Of a stretch of 27,534 nt of DNA, positions 10,410-20,056 are shown piece after piece. Both the position numbers and the translations under genes were made by a program. Origin of the DNA: Hypsibius dujardini (lineage: Eukaryota > Tardigrada > Eutardigrada > Parachela > Hypsibiidae); assembly GCA_001579985.1 (NCBI GenBank), contig LRSR01005507.1, forward strand, positions 1-27,534, written 5' to 3'. Under the pieces are notes generated by a model. That model searched no databases, was not told where the DNA came from, and worked only from the letters and a program-made list of their open reading frames with translations. The number at the start of each line of letters is the position of its first letter. Position 1 is the stretch's first letter.

Positions 10410-12144
10410 TCACTGTACACTCCAGTTTGTCTTGATTCCTTTGTACGTATCCTTTTCATTTAAGTGCATGGGATCAAATAACCAATAAGGATGCCTGCAG
10501 ACTGATTCCCGGTTTAAGAACGGCTTTATCCTGACGCGATTATTGAAAGACGGTCCTCTACGCCAATCATCACCGAGCGACCACCAGGACTCAATCGACG
10601 CATAGCTCTTGGAGACCATGGATAGCACGGGAGAGTGCAGTTTCTGGCAGAGCCGGCAAAATCCGTTCTTCTTAGCGGCGAACGGACCGTGCGACTGGAC
10701 TAGCGTGCGGTTGTAGCGCCACTCCATGTGAAGGTTGTAGGCCGTGTCATTTCCATCAAGAAAGTGCAGATACTCGGCCAGCCTGGCTGGAGAATAGTAA
10801 TCGTAGGCGTGGATGTAGGAGTTTGGGGGAAAGATGTGGTAGTTGCCGTCCCCGTAAACAATTGGAACGGATTCGTATTCCAGAGGATGAATAACTTTCT
10901 CCGTGACGTAGTCCCGACACATGCTGCGAAGGAAGACACATTTCCATACGTATACGTATACATACGTATGAAGTAACAACATATTCATCATTCATCTAAC
11001 CAGAGATAAACCAAACAAAAATTAAGACACATTCAAACGAACAAACGGAGGCACAGGAGAAAGACATAGACATGAACATTGGCACCCAAAGACACAGTCA
11101 CAGATGCGCACGCGGACACAAACAAGACACTGACACTGACATTGACACTGACACAGACATTGACACTGACACAGACACAGACACAGACACAGACACAGAC
11201 ACAGACACAGACACAGACACAGACACAGACACAGACACAGACACAGACACAGTCTTCCAGTTCCCGAACCTGTTTTCGAACGAAATGTAGAACTTGTACT
11301 CCCGTATCTTGCTCAGACACTCCGCTTCCCGTTCACCCCTGGGCCCGCATGTCAGATTTCCACAGGCTCCGTAGACATCAACCGGGATATACTTTGCCAA
11401 CTCCGCCACATATTTCTCCCGCTGACTGGACGTCTTACAATGGCTCACCATCCACGCCACCAGTTTTGTCTTCCCTGCGGCAAAATTCCTCCGCTTCTCC
11501 TCCCACGGCACCTGATACGTATAATGTGCCCGAATATCTGAATCCAGTCGATACGTCATGGTCCAGTTGAAAAAGTGCTTCCTCAACATGAAACCGCAGG
11601 GTTGACCGTGCGCCGGGGATTCACCCATAGCAAAAATAAAAACCTGTCTGGGAAACGCCCTTTGAGGCTTCGGGAGATCACAGCTCAGTTCCGTGCCGTA
11701 AAACACCACTGCGGCACTCCGATTGAAATGGGCTTTGTTAGTGGTAATAGCGCAGCGATGTTCTGGACAAGCGGCCAGTTGTCTGGCCCCCAATGTCTGA
11801 ACGGTTTCCTGCGCGCTGAAGTACAACAAAATGAGCTTGTCTGTCGTGTCTGGAGTAATCTGCTCCCAGGAGTAGGTCTGATTCGGGTTGGGACGGAGGA
11901 GAATGAAATCTTTGTCGTGAAAGAGATGAGGAATGGGTTCGTCATTGGAGTTGGGTTCGCTTGTCTGGATTGAAGTTTGAAGAGGGGAAAACGGCTGCCA
12001 GATGTTGGCATGATCTTGCAGTGTGGAGATAATGAAAAGGGTTGAAAGGAGACTCAGGAAAATACAGACGTACCAGTAGGATTTGCTCTTGGATGGCGGG
12101 GATGGAGAAGGGGATTCCGGTTTAGCAAGGTTCGAGTCTGACAT
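10410..12144 (-). CDS. Alpha-1,3-fucosyltransferase 1 (GT10), two exons
   Basis: Transfers fucose from GDP-fucose to GlcNAc-containing glycans in the Golgi. Exon 1 is 12144-11270 and exon 2 is 10923-10410; the phase-2 junction falls inside FENS. The product is 462 aa. A short Pro/Ser-rich cytosolic tail and one membrane segment (about residues 23-43) make it type II. GT10 marks follow: FNWTMTYRLDSDI, VAWMVSHC, VDVYGACGN, SFENS at 288-292, CRDYVTEK, VPIVYGDGNY, PPNSYIHAYDY, and a C-terminal FCRLCQKLH. Sequons NRS, NWT and NLT are present. The acceptor is CTTCCTTCGCAG. The 346-base intron begins GTTCGGG and runs quickly into a long TGTGTC-type array. If unspliced, the frame stays open through the array as Ser-Val repeats, which I treat as intron. 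The exact acceptor specificity (Lewis-type or core fucosylation) cannot be told. Confidence 0.95.
11126..11252. repeat. (ACAGAC)n / ACTGAC hexanucleotide microsatellite in fucosyltransferase 1 intron
   Basis: About 20 hexamer units. The GACACA units are uniform at one end and become GACACTGACATT variants at the other. The array ends some 18 bases from the intron donor at 11268-11269. It reads without stops in several frames. Confidence 0.95.
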
Positions 12145-12607
12145 CGTTGGTCAAGTTTGTCTTCATCGTCGTAAAAGATGGGTTTCTTTTCGTTGTTTGT
12201 GTTTTCTTACTGTACAAGTAGGATGAGGCAACGTCATTTACGTGGCATTATTGTATGTCTGTGCGAGATGTTGTTCGTGGTACGCTGGTGGAAGCACACC
12301 GAAGCAGTATTGGTTCCATTCACCTTTACAGCATACTCGTTCAAAAACACCCGGAGGGTGAATCTTCTTACTTGCTGCATCTTCGCATTCTATCACCAAA
12401 TGACTCTTCATAGCGGAATACCTGTAGACATCTGTTCCGTTTGCTCCATCCGCATGCGTCGTGTCTATATGACTGAGTTTATTTTTGAAAGTTTGTCTAT
12501 GCATTTGGAACGTTGTCTATGTCTGTATTTGTGTATTTGTGTCTGTGTCCATGTCTGTACCTTTGTCTGTGTCTATGTCCATGTTTGTCTGTCTGTCTGT
12601 CTGTCTA

Positions 12608-12655
<48 letters not shown>

Positions 12656-12809
12656 AATCCAGTCTCACAGAATTGGTCCCTCCAAAAAACCTTCCTGGTT
12701 TTCACTACAGCTCATGCGTTACACTTGAGTTGCAATAGACTAAAAGACAGCAGTAACTTTGAGATCAGAAAATGTACTAGTAATTCAAGGTATTGTGAGA
12801 ATATTTTTC
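12145..12809. other. Spacer between fucosyltransferases 1 and 2
   Basis: Contains the upstream region of fucosyltransferase 1 and the 3' flank of fucosyltransferase 2, both on the minus strand. A long TCTG array lies in the middle. I see no TATA box at a convincing distance and no extra gene. Confidence 0.7.
12586..12655. repeat. (TCTG)n microsatellite
   Basis: About 17 near-perfect tetramers with one TCTA interruption, preceded by degenerate TGTCTGTGTC sequence from about 12510. Confidence 0.97.
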
Positions 12810-14512
12810 TCAAAGTCTTCGATATTTTTTGCCCCTTTTTATGATTTGAAATCCCTGGACAGACGTCTTGTCCGTGATATTCATCGGTCCAAGCAGCCAG
12901 TTCGCTCGCCGGCAGACAGTTTCTGGAAAAGTACCCTCCAGAACCTGTTGCACACCATTGTCCCACCATGTCTTGATTGAGGGATACGATTTCTGGTTGC
13001 TACTCAGCAACGATGAATGGAGTTTTTGGCACAGTCGACAGAAACCATTGCTCTTCGCGCTGAACTCGCCGCTTGACTGGATCAGGCGACGATTATAGCG
13101 CCACTCCATGTGTTTGTTATATTCCTCGTCGTTCTTATCTAGGAAATTTAAGTATTCAGCTAACCGCGCCGGAGAAGAGTAATCGTAGGTGTGAATGTAG
13201 GATTTCGGTGGGTACATCAGGTAATTTCCGTCGCCATAGACGATTGGCACGATTTCGTGCTCCAGAGCCCGAATCATTTTTTCCGTCACGTAATCTCGAC
13301 ACATACTGAAACCAAAAATAAAGTTACATCAGTCCAATTCACAGACCAGTATGATGTCTGTCTGTAGCGACCACGGACATGTCTGAATGTCTGGGTGTAA
13401 GGATGCTTACTTGTTTGTCTGAATGCCTTCTTGCCAGCTTGATGACCAGTCTGTCTGTCTATTTATCTGACTGTGAGATTGTTTAATTGAGTTTTGTCTG
13501 ACTGATAATCTGTACATGATTTCATGCTTGCCTGTTTAGCGGTTTCTCTGTCTCTTTGACTGCCTGTTTGTCTGCCTGCCTGCCTGTGAGGACAAACTGA
13601 CCTGTTTTCAAACGACAGATAGAACTTGTATTCTCTCATCACGTCCAGGCAGACTTCATCCGTTCCATTGCGTCCACATGACAAATTCCCGCACCTTCCA
13701 TAGACATCCACCGCAACATACTTTCGCAGTTCCCTCACATATTTCTCCCGCTCACTCGAGGTCTGGCAATGACTAACAATCCACACCACCATTTTCCTCT
13801 TCCCCGCCGCGAAATTCCTCCGCTCTTTCTCCAGCGGCACTCGATAAGTATAATGCGCTCGAATGTCTGAATCCAGGCGGTACGTCAGTGTCCAATTGAA
13901 AAAGTCCTTCTCCAACATATAACCGCACGGCTGACCGTAGATCGCCGACTCTCCCATAGCATAGACAAACACTTGCTCGGGAAACGCCCTTACCGGGGCC
14001 ACATTGTTCTGGCCCAGTTCGCACTTCATCCAAGACGCAAGGTACACCACCGCGGCACTGCGATTGAAGTTCGCACGGTTCGTGGTGAGAGCGCAGCGGT
14101 TCTCCGGACACGGTCCAAAGATGCTGGACCCTTTTGTCTGTACGCCTTCCCAACCGTCAAGCATCAGTAGAATCAGTTTGTCTGTCGTGTCTGACGAAAT
14201 ATTCTCCAGCAGGAAGGTCCGATTCGGATTGGCAAAGAGGTAATTGTCCTCCTGAAAGACGGTATAGACATCAGCTCCCCGAGGATCTGTGGGAACCCAT
14301 GGCAAATCAGGATCTGGAAGTAGATACAGCTGCGGCACGACCGATGTGTGTTGCACAGGCAATAGTAACCGGAATCGCTCGTTACCGCTAAAACTTGAAA
14401 AAACCAAGAAAACTGAAGTTAAACTAACAAGCGCTAGAAATGCGTGCAAACTCTTTGGTCGATTGTACGGCGGACTGGGAAGAGGGTCTGGGTGATTAAC
14501 AGGTTCGGGCAT
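12810..14512 (-). CDS. Alpha-1,3-fucosyltransferase 2 (GT10), two exons
   Basis: Same family and architecture as its neighbours. Exon 1 is 14512-13602 and exon 2 is 13305-12810, joined in phase 2 at the FENS motif (S304), giving 468 aa. The type II membrane segment is about residues 21-41, after a Pro-rich cytosolic tail. Catalytic-domain motifs visible are FNWTLTYRLDSDI, VVWIVSHCQTS, VDVYGRCGN, SFENS, CRDYVTEKM, VPIVYGDGNY, PPKSYIHTYDY and FCRLCQKLH. It keeps the QPCGYM segment. The C-terminal tail is the longest of the three and ends in a Lys/Arg-rich stretch. The intron starts GTCAGTTTGTCCTCA, almost the same as in fucosyltransferase 3, so these two are the closest pair. It faces fucosyltransferase 3 head to head across about 960 bases, which may hold promoters for both. 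Confidence 0.95.
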
Positions 14513-14762
14513 TTGGCGGTGTCTAGATCGTCGTGGTTCGTCAAGGCAGAACTGATTAACTCATTGAGGGCACTTCTGGTGAGGTATACGAACGTCATCA
14601 ATAAATCCAAGGCAACGTCAAACATACGAACTGTAGCTGCTGCAAAGCACGACTAAAGTGATGACGACGGGCGTTGATGGCGTGGCGGTTCTAAAAAGCG
14701 GTTGATATCGCCGGCACACAAGTCGCAAGAAGTGGAGACGTTAACCGGATGATGTTAGAGAC

Positions 14763-15230
14763 GGTTTGGTCAAACCGGTTTAAACCTATTTGGTTTGCGG
14801 TTTATTCGGTTCGATTTGGTTTTAAACCGAACCGATTAGACCGGTTTCAATTTTCGGGTCAATTTTTGGGTGAGCCGTTTTATCGACCAAGTGGAGGGTG
14901 AGCCGAAATACAGGCTTCATCTCATACCCAATACAATTTAATCCAGTATTTTCGCTGAAAAGTCCAAACACACTGCATTAAATTCAAAATCCCGTCTTGA
15001 CCGGACGGTTGACCATCCACGGGAACCCTGGGAGTGTTGTTAAGATTAATATACAGTGAAGGGGGAGGGGCTTTGAAAGGCTTCAAAGTCAGATGTATTT
15101 TTAAAAATTTGATTGTTGATTACGTTAACAGAATAACATAGATCATTCAAATTTGATACAAATGGGTATAATGTACGCGTATTTCAAATTAATTCCGCTA
15201 TGATGCACTTTGGTTTGGCAAACCGGTCGG
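14763..15230. repeat. AACCGGTTT-rich island with an echoed end, possible non-autonomous element
   Basis: GGTTTGGTCAAACCGGTTT opens the stretch and GGTTTGGCAAACCGGTC closes it. Between 14763 and 14880 the words GGTTTG, AAACCG and CGGTT recur in both orientations. Dense degenerate short motifs like this often mark the subterminal regions of hAT-like elements. No target-site duplication was found, so the transposon reading is a guess. Confidence 0.35.
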
Positions 15231-15356
15231 CGTGCGGTGTATTTACTATGGAGGAGTCAATGATCGCAGTACTGTAGGAAACTGCCGGGAGCCAGAAGTA
15301 CCGCTACCACACAGTTCTGACACTGCATCGCAAACCTTGCTCGAAGGTCGCGGCAG

Positions 15357-15387
15357 CAGTTGTGCATTGTTCAACAATGCACAACTG
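15357..15387. repeat. 31-base palindrome
   Basis: CAGTTGTGCATTGTT, a single C, then the exact reverse complement of the 15-base arm. It lies 86 bases before the fucosyltransferase 3 start codon and would form a long hairpin with almost no loop. Confidence 0.95.
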
Positions 15388-15472
15388 TTGTTATTGTGCT
15401 ATTTGACAAAAATAATTACGAATACCGTATTGCCAGACAGGAAACATATTATTCGATTCCGCCTGCCGATCC

Positions 15473-17128
15473 ATGTCTGAACCCGTGAACCCTGATCCCA
15501 ATCCGTCACATTCTTACCGGCCAAAGAAATCATCTCTCATCTTCCTAGCTCTCGTTTCAATAGCTTCTGTTTTCTTGGTGGCAGCGACTTTTAGCGGGGA
15601 TGAGCGAATCTGGTCACCGTTTCAGTTCATGCAACTGCCATCGCTCCTCTCAGATTCGGATTTGCAAAAACTCATAACGGACTCGCGAGGAGCTGATGTC
15701 TATACCGTCTTTCAGGAGAACAATTACCTCTTTCCTAATACGAATCGAGACTTCATGATGGAGAACATCTCCCCAAACACGACAGACAAATTGATTCTAC
15801 TTGTGCTTGAAGGTTGGGAAGGCGTACAGACAAAGGGCTCCAGCGTCTTCGGCCCGTGTCCGGAGAGTCGTTGCGCCATGACCACTAACCGCGCACATTT
15901 TAATCGCAGTGCAGCAGTTTTGTTTTTTGCCGCTTCAATGAATCGTTTCCTGCCGCATAATAATGCGACACCGGTTCGAGCGTTTCCTGACCAAGTGTTT
16001 GTCTATGCCATGGGAGAATCACCCATTCATGGCGGACCTTGGGGTTATATGTTGGAGAGGGACTTTTTCAATTGGACACTGACGTACCGTCTGGATTCAG
16101 ACATTCGAGCGCATTATACTTATCGAGTGCCGCTGGAGAAGGAGCGGAGGAATTTCGCGGCAGGGAAGAGGAAACTGGTGGTGTGGATTGTCAGTCACTG
16201 CCAGACATCGAGTGAGCGGGAGAAATATGTGAGGGAACTGCGAAAGTATGTTGCGGTGGATGTCTATGGAAGGTGCGGGAATTTGTCATGTGGACGCAAT
16301 TGGACGAATGAAGTCTGCCTGGACGTGATGAAAGAATACAAGTTCTATCTGTCGTTTGAAAACAGGTCAGCTCGTCCTCACAGGCACACAGACCGATAGG
16401 CAGAGCAGACACTCTTGGGCGGCAAACAGATAGATAGTCATCAAGCAGGCAATCATAGAATCACGTAGACTAGAAGGCATAGAGACAGCAAACCAAAAGA
16501 CAGACAAACAAACAGTAAGCAAACAGACAGACAGACAGACAGACAGACACAAAGATAGACAGGCAGACGCAGAGACACACACAGGCACACAGGCACACAA
16601 GCACACAAGCACACACCCACACAGACAGATGTCTGGGTACAAAGGCATCAAGTCATTTAGGAATCGTAATCAGACAAAAGCAATCCTTAAAACTGAAATA
16701 GGCATTTAATCTGTTTCAGTCTATGCCACGATTATGTGACCGAAAAAATGATCCGAGCTCTGGAGCATGAGATTGTACCAATCGTCTACGGCGACGGACG
16801 CTACCAGATTTTTCCACGAAATTCTTACATTCATACCTACGATTACTCTTCTCCGGAAAAATTAGCTGAATATTTACATTTTCTGGATAAAGACGATACA
16901 GCTTATAACAGACACATGGAGTGGCGCTACAACCGCAAACTGGTCCAGTCCCATGGACAGTACAGTGCGAAGAAAAATGGTTTCTGTCGCCTCTGCGAGA
17001 AGCTCCATTCACCATTGCTTGAGACAAGCCGCAAGTCCTACCCTTCGATCCAGGCATGGTGGGGCAGCGGTCAGCGACGCTGCCGGTCTCCTCGATGGCT
17101 GTTCAGTGGAATGGGTGTCCCTAATTAA
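15473..17128 (+). CDS. Alpha-1,3-fucosyltransferase 3 (GT10), two exons
   Basis: Third member of the local family, on the opposite strand. Exon 1 is 15473-16365 and exon 2 is 16720-17128, giving 433 aa. The donor AACAG/GTCAGC and acceptor AATCTGTTTCAG join in phase 2 to rebuild FENS (S298). It is type II with a membrane segment at about residues 20-40. Motifs are FNWTLTYRLDSDI, VVWIVSHCQTS, VDVYGRCGN, CHDYVTEKM, VPIVYGDGRY and FCRLCEKLH. Oddities: the QPCGYM segment of its paralogues reads GPWGYM, replacing a Cys with Trp, and SMCRDY becomes SLCHDY. The tail after FCRLCEKLH is shorter than in the others. The frame is intact throughout, so the gene is probably active but may differ in stability or specificity. 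Sequons (NRS, NWT, NLS) are kept. Confidence 0.95.
16522..16550. repeat. (CAGA)n microsatellite in fucosyltransferase 3 intron
   Basis: About seven perfect tetramers inside a wider purine-rich CACAGG/CAGACA tract from 16380 to 16630. Nearly the whole 354-base intron is made of such repeats. Confidence 0.9.
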
Positions 17129-17267
17129 AGTTGGCGTTTTAATGCTGTATTTCTCTGATCTCAATTGAAACATGCGCCGTCAAAGCAGTAAAACTAGTGG
17201 GCACATTTTGTTCTGAAAACAAATTTGCATTGATTTTTTCATCATAACTTGTCAACAACGTGCAGAC

Positions 17268-17273
17268 AATAAA
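17268..17273 (+). terminator. Poly(A) signal AATAAA of fucosyltransferase 3
   Basis: A canonical AATAAA 140 bases after the stop codon, followed at once by GT-rich GTGTGCTTTT, the usual layout of a cleavage site. Confidence 0.7.
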
Positions 17274-18220
17274 GTGTGCTTTTCATCCAAACATTTCGAC
17301 TGGCTTTAATTACGTCTCAATTATTTTTTCTATCAACCAAAAGTACGTTTTTGAATGTATCCGATCTAATATTTAGCTTGACATCGATTGCCTTGAGCAG
17401 AAAAATGTTGTGATCACAATAATATCAGTGGGCGGAGCTGGCACCCATTAACTAGTACTCCTGGTACCGAATTGGAAAGCTTAATTGCAGGTGCGATTTC
17501 ACAAATTACCCATAACTCCGCCCCCGGTCGTTTTAACTTTTTTCGGGTGACACCAATGGATGATTCCAGATTAAATTTTGGAATGGATAGTGTTACCGAA
17601 ACTTATTTTCGTCACTTGGCCAAGTGGATAACGATTGGCATTGCTAGAGTGGCTGTCTAGCGGTCATTAACATATTACGTAATCAAAAAATGCCTTCTTC
17701 GGCCACCCACCTACCCAGTTAATCAAAATCATACTTGAGGGCGGGGCCTATTTTACTGGTCAGTAATCAAGAGTCCAGACTACCCACCTACCCCCCATTG
17801 AAGACGTAATATGTAAATGGCCCCCTAGGAATAGGCCAGAGGAGAAGGAGTGGCTAAAAATAGACTGGACTCCTCCTATCAAAATTAAATTTCGTTGCAA
17901 GACATCATGGCCGTTATTTTGTGAACAACTGACTTCCGTCCGGGTCATGCATAGTGTTAGCTGACCGTCGGTTAATCGCGATGATACAATCCGTGCTAAG
18001 ATGCGGTTTCGGCAAACAGAGTCCACCCCTTCGCTTACGTGATTTGCTGAACAGCGGAAGCCCCGCCTCCTTTTTCGTCATGCGCAGCAAGCGAATCAGC
18101 TGACGACCTTCCATCATTTGTTTTGCTCCGATTTCTTGAAGGATACCTCGTTTGGAGTTGCCTGCACCGAAGCGAGGGCAACTGGCACGCAAGGCCCCGA
18201 CGCGACAAAGTCCGCGGTAA
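17274..18220. other. Spacer before the CENP-A gene, with GC boxes and an inverted repeat
   Basis: No gene recognised. GC-box words (GGGCGG or complement) occur near 17430, 17517, 17740 and 18058. An imperfect inverted repeat sits at 17662-17684 and 17802-17824. CATGCGCAGC near 18079, an NRF-1-like half-site, and the CCCCGCCTCC box just upstream make 18040-18220 a plausible CENP-A promoter. Confidence 0.5.
17662..17824. repeat. Imperfect inverted repeat, about 160 bases end to end
   Basis: GGTCATTAACATATTACGT at the left matches the complement of the right end, GGCCATTTACATATTACGT, at most positions. Inside, CACCCACCTACCC and TACCCACCTACCC form a direct pair. The size and layout suit a foldback element, but no target-site duplication was identified. 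Confidence 0.45.
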
Positions 18221-20018
18221 TTCCCGCAGAATTCCCCGTCGACTCCATCACGCAGTCCAGAGTATCAGGTTCGCTCTGCCAATGGCGGCTCGTCCTCGAG
18301 CCCGTCCTCATTGGGAAGCAGTTCGGGAGAGATTTCCACGCCGCAGGTCCACAAGGCTACGGCCAGAAAGTCCACAGGTGGACGGAAGTCCCAACAGCAG
18401 CAGCTGAACCGGCATGTAACACATCCAGCTTTACTCGTTTGATTGATTGCTTGATTTCAGCCCTGTGTTTGTGGGTCTGTCGAGCTTTCAGTTGATTGAT
18501 GTATTTTGTGGGCTGTCGAGTTGATTGTATTGTAACGTGAGTGTTTACTGTGTAGGGGCTAGGGATGGGCAACTCCGAATCCAGAGTTTGGAGTTTTTGA
18601 ACTCCATCAACTCCACTCCGGAGTTTTTGGCCGGAGTTGGAGTTGAAACAGCTGGAGTTGGGAGTGGAGTTGGAGTTGAAACAGCTGGAGTGGGGAGTGG
18701 AGTTGGAGTTGAAACAGCTGGAGTTTGGAGTGGAGTTGGAGTTGAAACAGCTGGAGTTGGGAGTGGAGTTGGAGTTGAAACAGCTGGAGTTGGGAGTGGA
18801 GTTGGAGTTGAAACAGCTGGAGTTGGGAGTGGAGTTGGAGTTGATCTGCGTGGAGTGGGATTTTTGTGTTTTATCGAATTTTCAGCCTTGAGATTCCATT
18901 TGATTGATTTATTGTGGAGAAATCAAACGTGGCCCACTAACCCATAGCGCACTCCTTGGCTGTTTTAGGAGAACCAAGGTGGCTAAGGGCCTGGAATGAT
19001 GGAATAGAAATCCTCCCGTACTTTGTACATCAGTACACGCCTACACGGTGCAGTTTGCATGTACAGTACTACACTAGAGCTACTGTAGTCTGCTACGGTA
19101 GCTGTTCAATTTCTTATGGGAAGAATTGTGTAAAATTTCCTCAATTGAAAAGTGTTGCGATTCGAGCTTTTTCGGCCCCTGGTTCCACAGCCGATATTGA
19201 ACGCACTTTCAATTTGAGTGATATTATTCTCTCTGAACGTCGTCAGCGAGTGACTGACGCAAATTTCGAGGACCTCTTGTTGTGTCGTGTGAACGGTAAT
19301 TACAAAAAAAATATTTATGTTCCTGTTTGTATAACGTTCATTTGACCGGTGGAGTGGAGTTGGAGTGGAGTTGGAGTGGGTTCTTAGGGGAAAATAGTGG
19401 AGTTGGAGAGTTGTGGAAGGAGTTGGAGTGGAGTTGGAGTTTGTTTTTACCAGAGTTGCCCATCAGTACTATTAGTAGTAGCGGCACAATTTGCTGAACT
19501 GGATGGATTGATTGGTTGATTGACGAGCGTAGCTTTCTTTTTCCGTTTTTCTTTTCCACCGTTTTGCTAAGGTATTTGTTATGATTCTCTCTATTTCAGT
19601 TTGTTGTCTGATACAAGTTGTTGACGCAACTCGTGCTCAAAATTCAGGAGCCGTGAAGCGCGAGAGTGGTCGGGAGGAGAAGGGTGGACGACGCTCGAAG
19701 CAGGTGGAAGCGACACGTCGGAAGAAGCGTCGACGGCCGGGAGTGGTCGCGTTGCGGGATATTCGCCGTCTGCAGAACGTAAGTGAGGCCTCAGTCGAGG
19801 AAATCACTCGTTTTAGACGTTCGGATATTGAGAGATTCTTTTTATACCTGCAGACAACGAACATCTTGATTCCGCGACTGCCCTTTTAGCGTCTGGTGGG
19901 GGAGGTCACGCAGATTGCCCCTGCTTTTGCTTCCCGTAGTGTAACCGTGCTGCCACCACGGAACTCCATCCGATGGACGCCGAGAGCGCTGGGGGCTCTC
20001 CAGGTAACAGGTTTTTTA

Positions 20019-20056
<38 letters not shown>

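Larger units (their letters stand above)
14513..15472. promoter_or_regulatory. Divergent intergenic region between fucosyltransferases 2 and 3
   Basis: Both genes start outward from this 960-base stretch, so it must contain promoter activity for each, perhaps shared. It holds an island rich in AACCGG/GGTTTG words (14763-14880, echoed at 15211-15230) and a 31-base perfect palindrome at 15357-15387. No coding sequence is recognised. Confidence 0.6.
18560..19466 (+). mobile_element. Degraded hAT transposon in intron 1 of the CENP-A gene
   Basis: The left end TAGGGATGGGCAACTC and right end GAGTTGCCCATCAGTA are inverted versions of one another, differing at two of 16 bases. GGATGGGCAA is typical of hAT ends. 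Inside are a 33-bp subterminal array, related GGAGTTGGAGT repeats at 19343-19445, and a remnant of the transposase C-terminal domain. At about 0.9 kb it lacks most of the transposase. I found no clear 8-bp target duplication, so the outer limits may be off by a few bases. Confidence 0.75.

Noticed and set aside
11079-11570. Thr-Gln repeat protein on the plus strand
   Set aside because: It is the hexanucleotide array plus the complement of fucosyltransferase 1 exon 1, which has clear family motifs on the other strand.
18282-18407. ATG at 18282 with an Arg/Pro-rich frame as the CENP-A start
   Set aside because: The context is good, but at the CAG/GTGGAC donor this frame is in phase 0 and would meet a stop at either good acceptor of exon 2. 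Kept only as an alternative.
18525-18947. Repeat protein with 11-residue units ([11 protein letters not shown])
   Set aside because: It is the 33-bp array of the hAT element read in one frame, and a second frame is open as well; it sits within an intron.
19887-19889. TAG read as Gln, implying a reassigned genetic code
   Set aside because: Lipoxygenase copy 2 and the CENP-A last exon end in TAG, and copy 1, fucosyltransferase 3 and LLPH end in TAA at the right family length. A nuclear code change is not supported.
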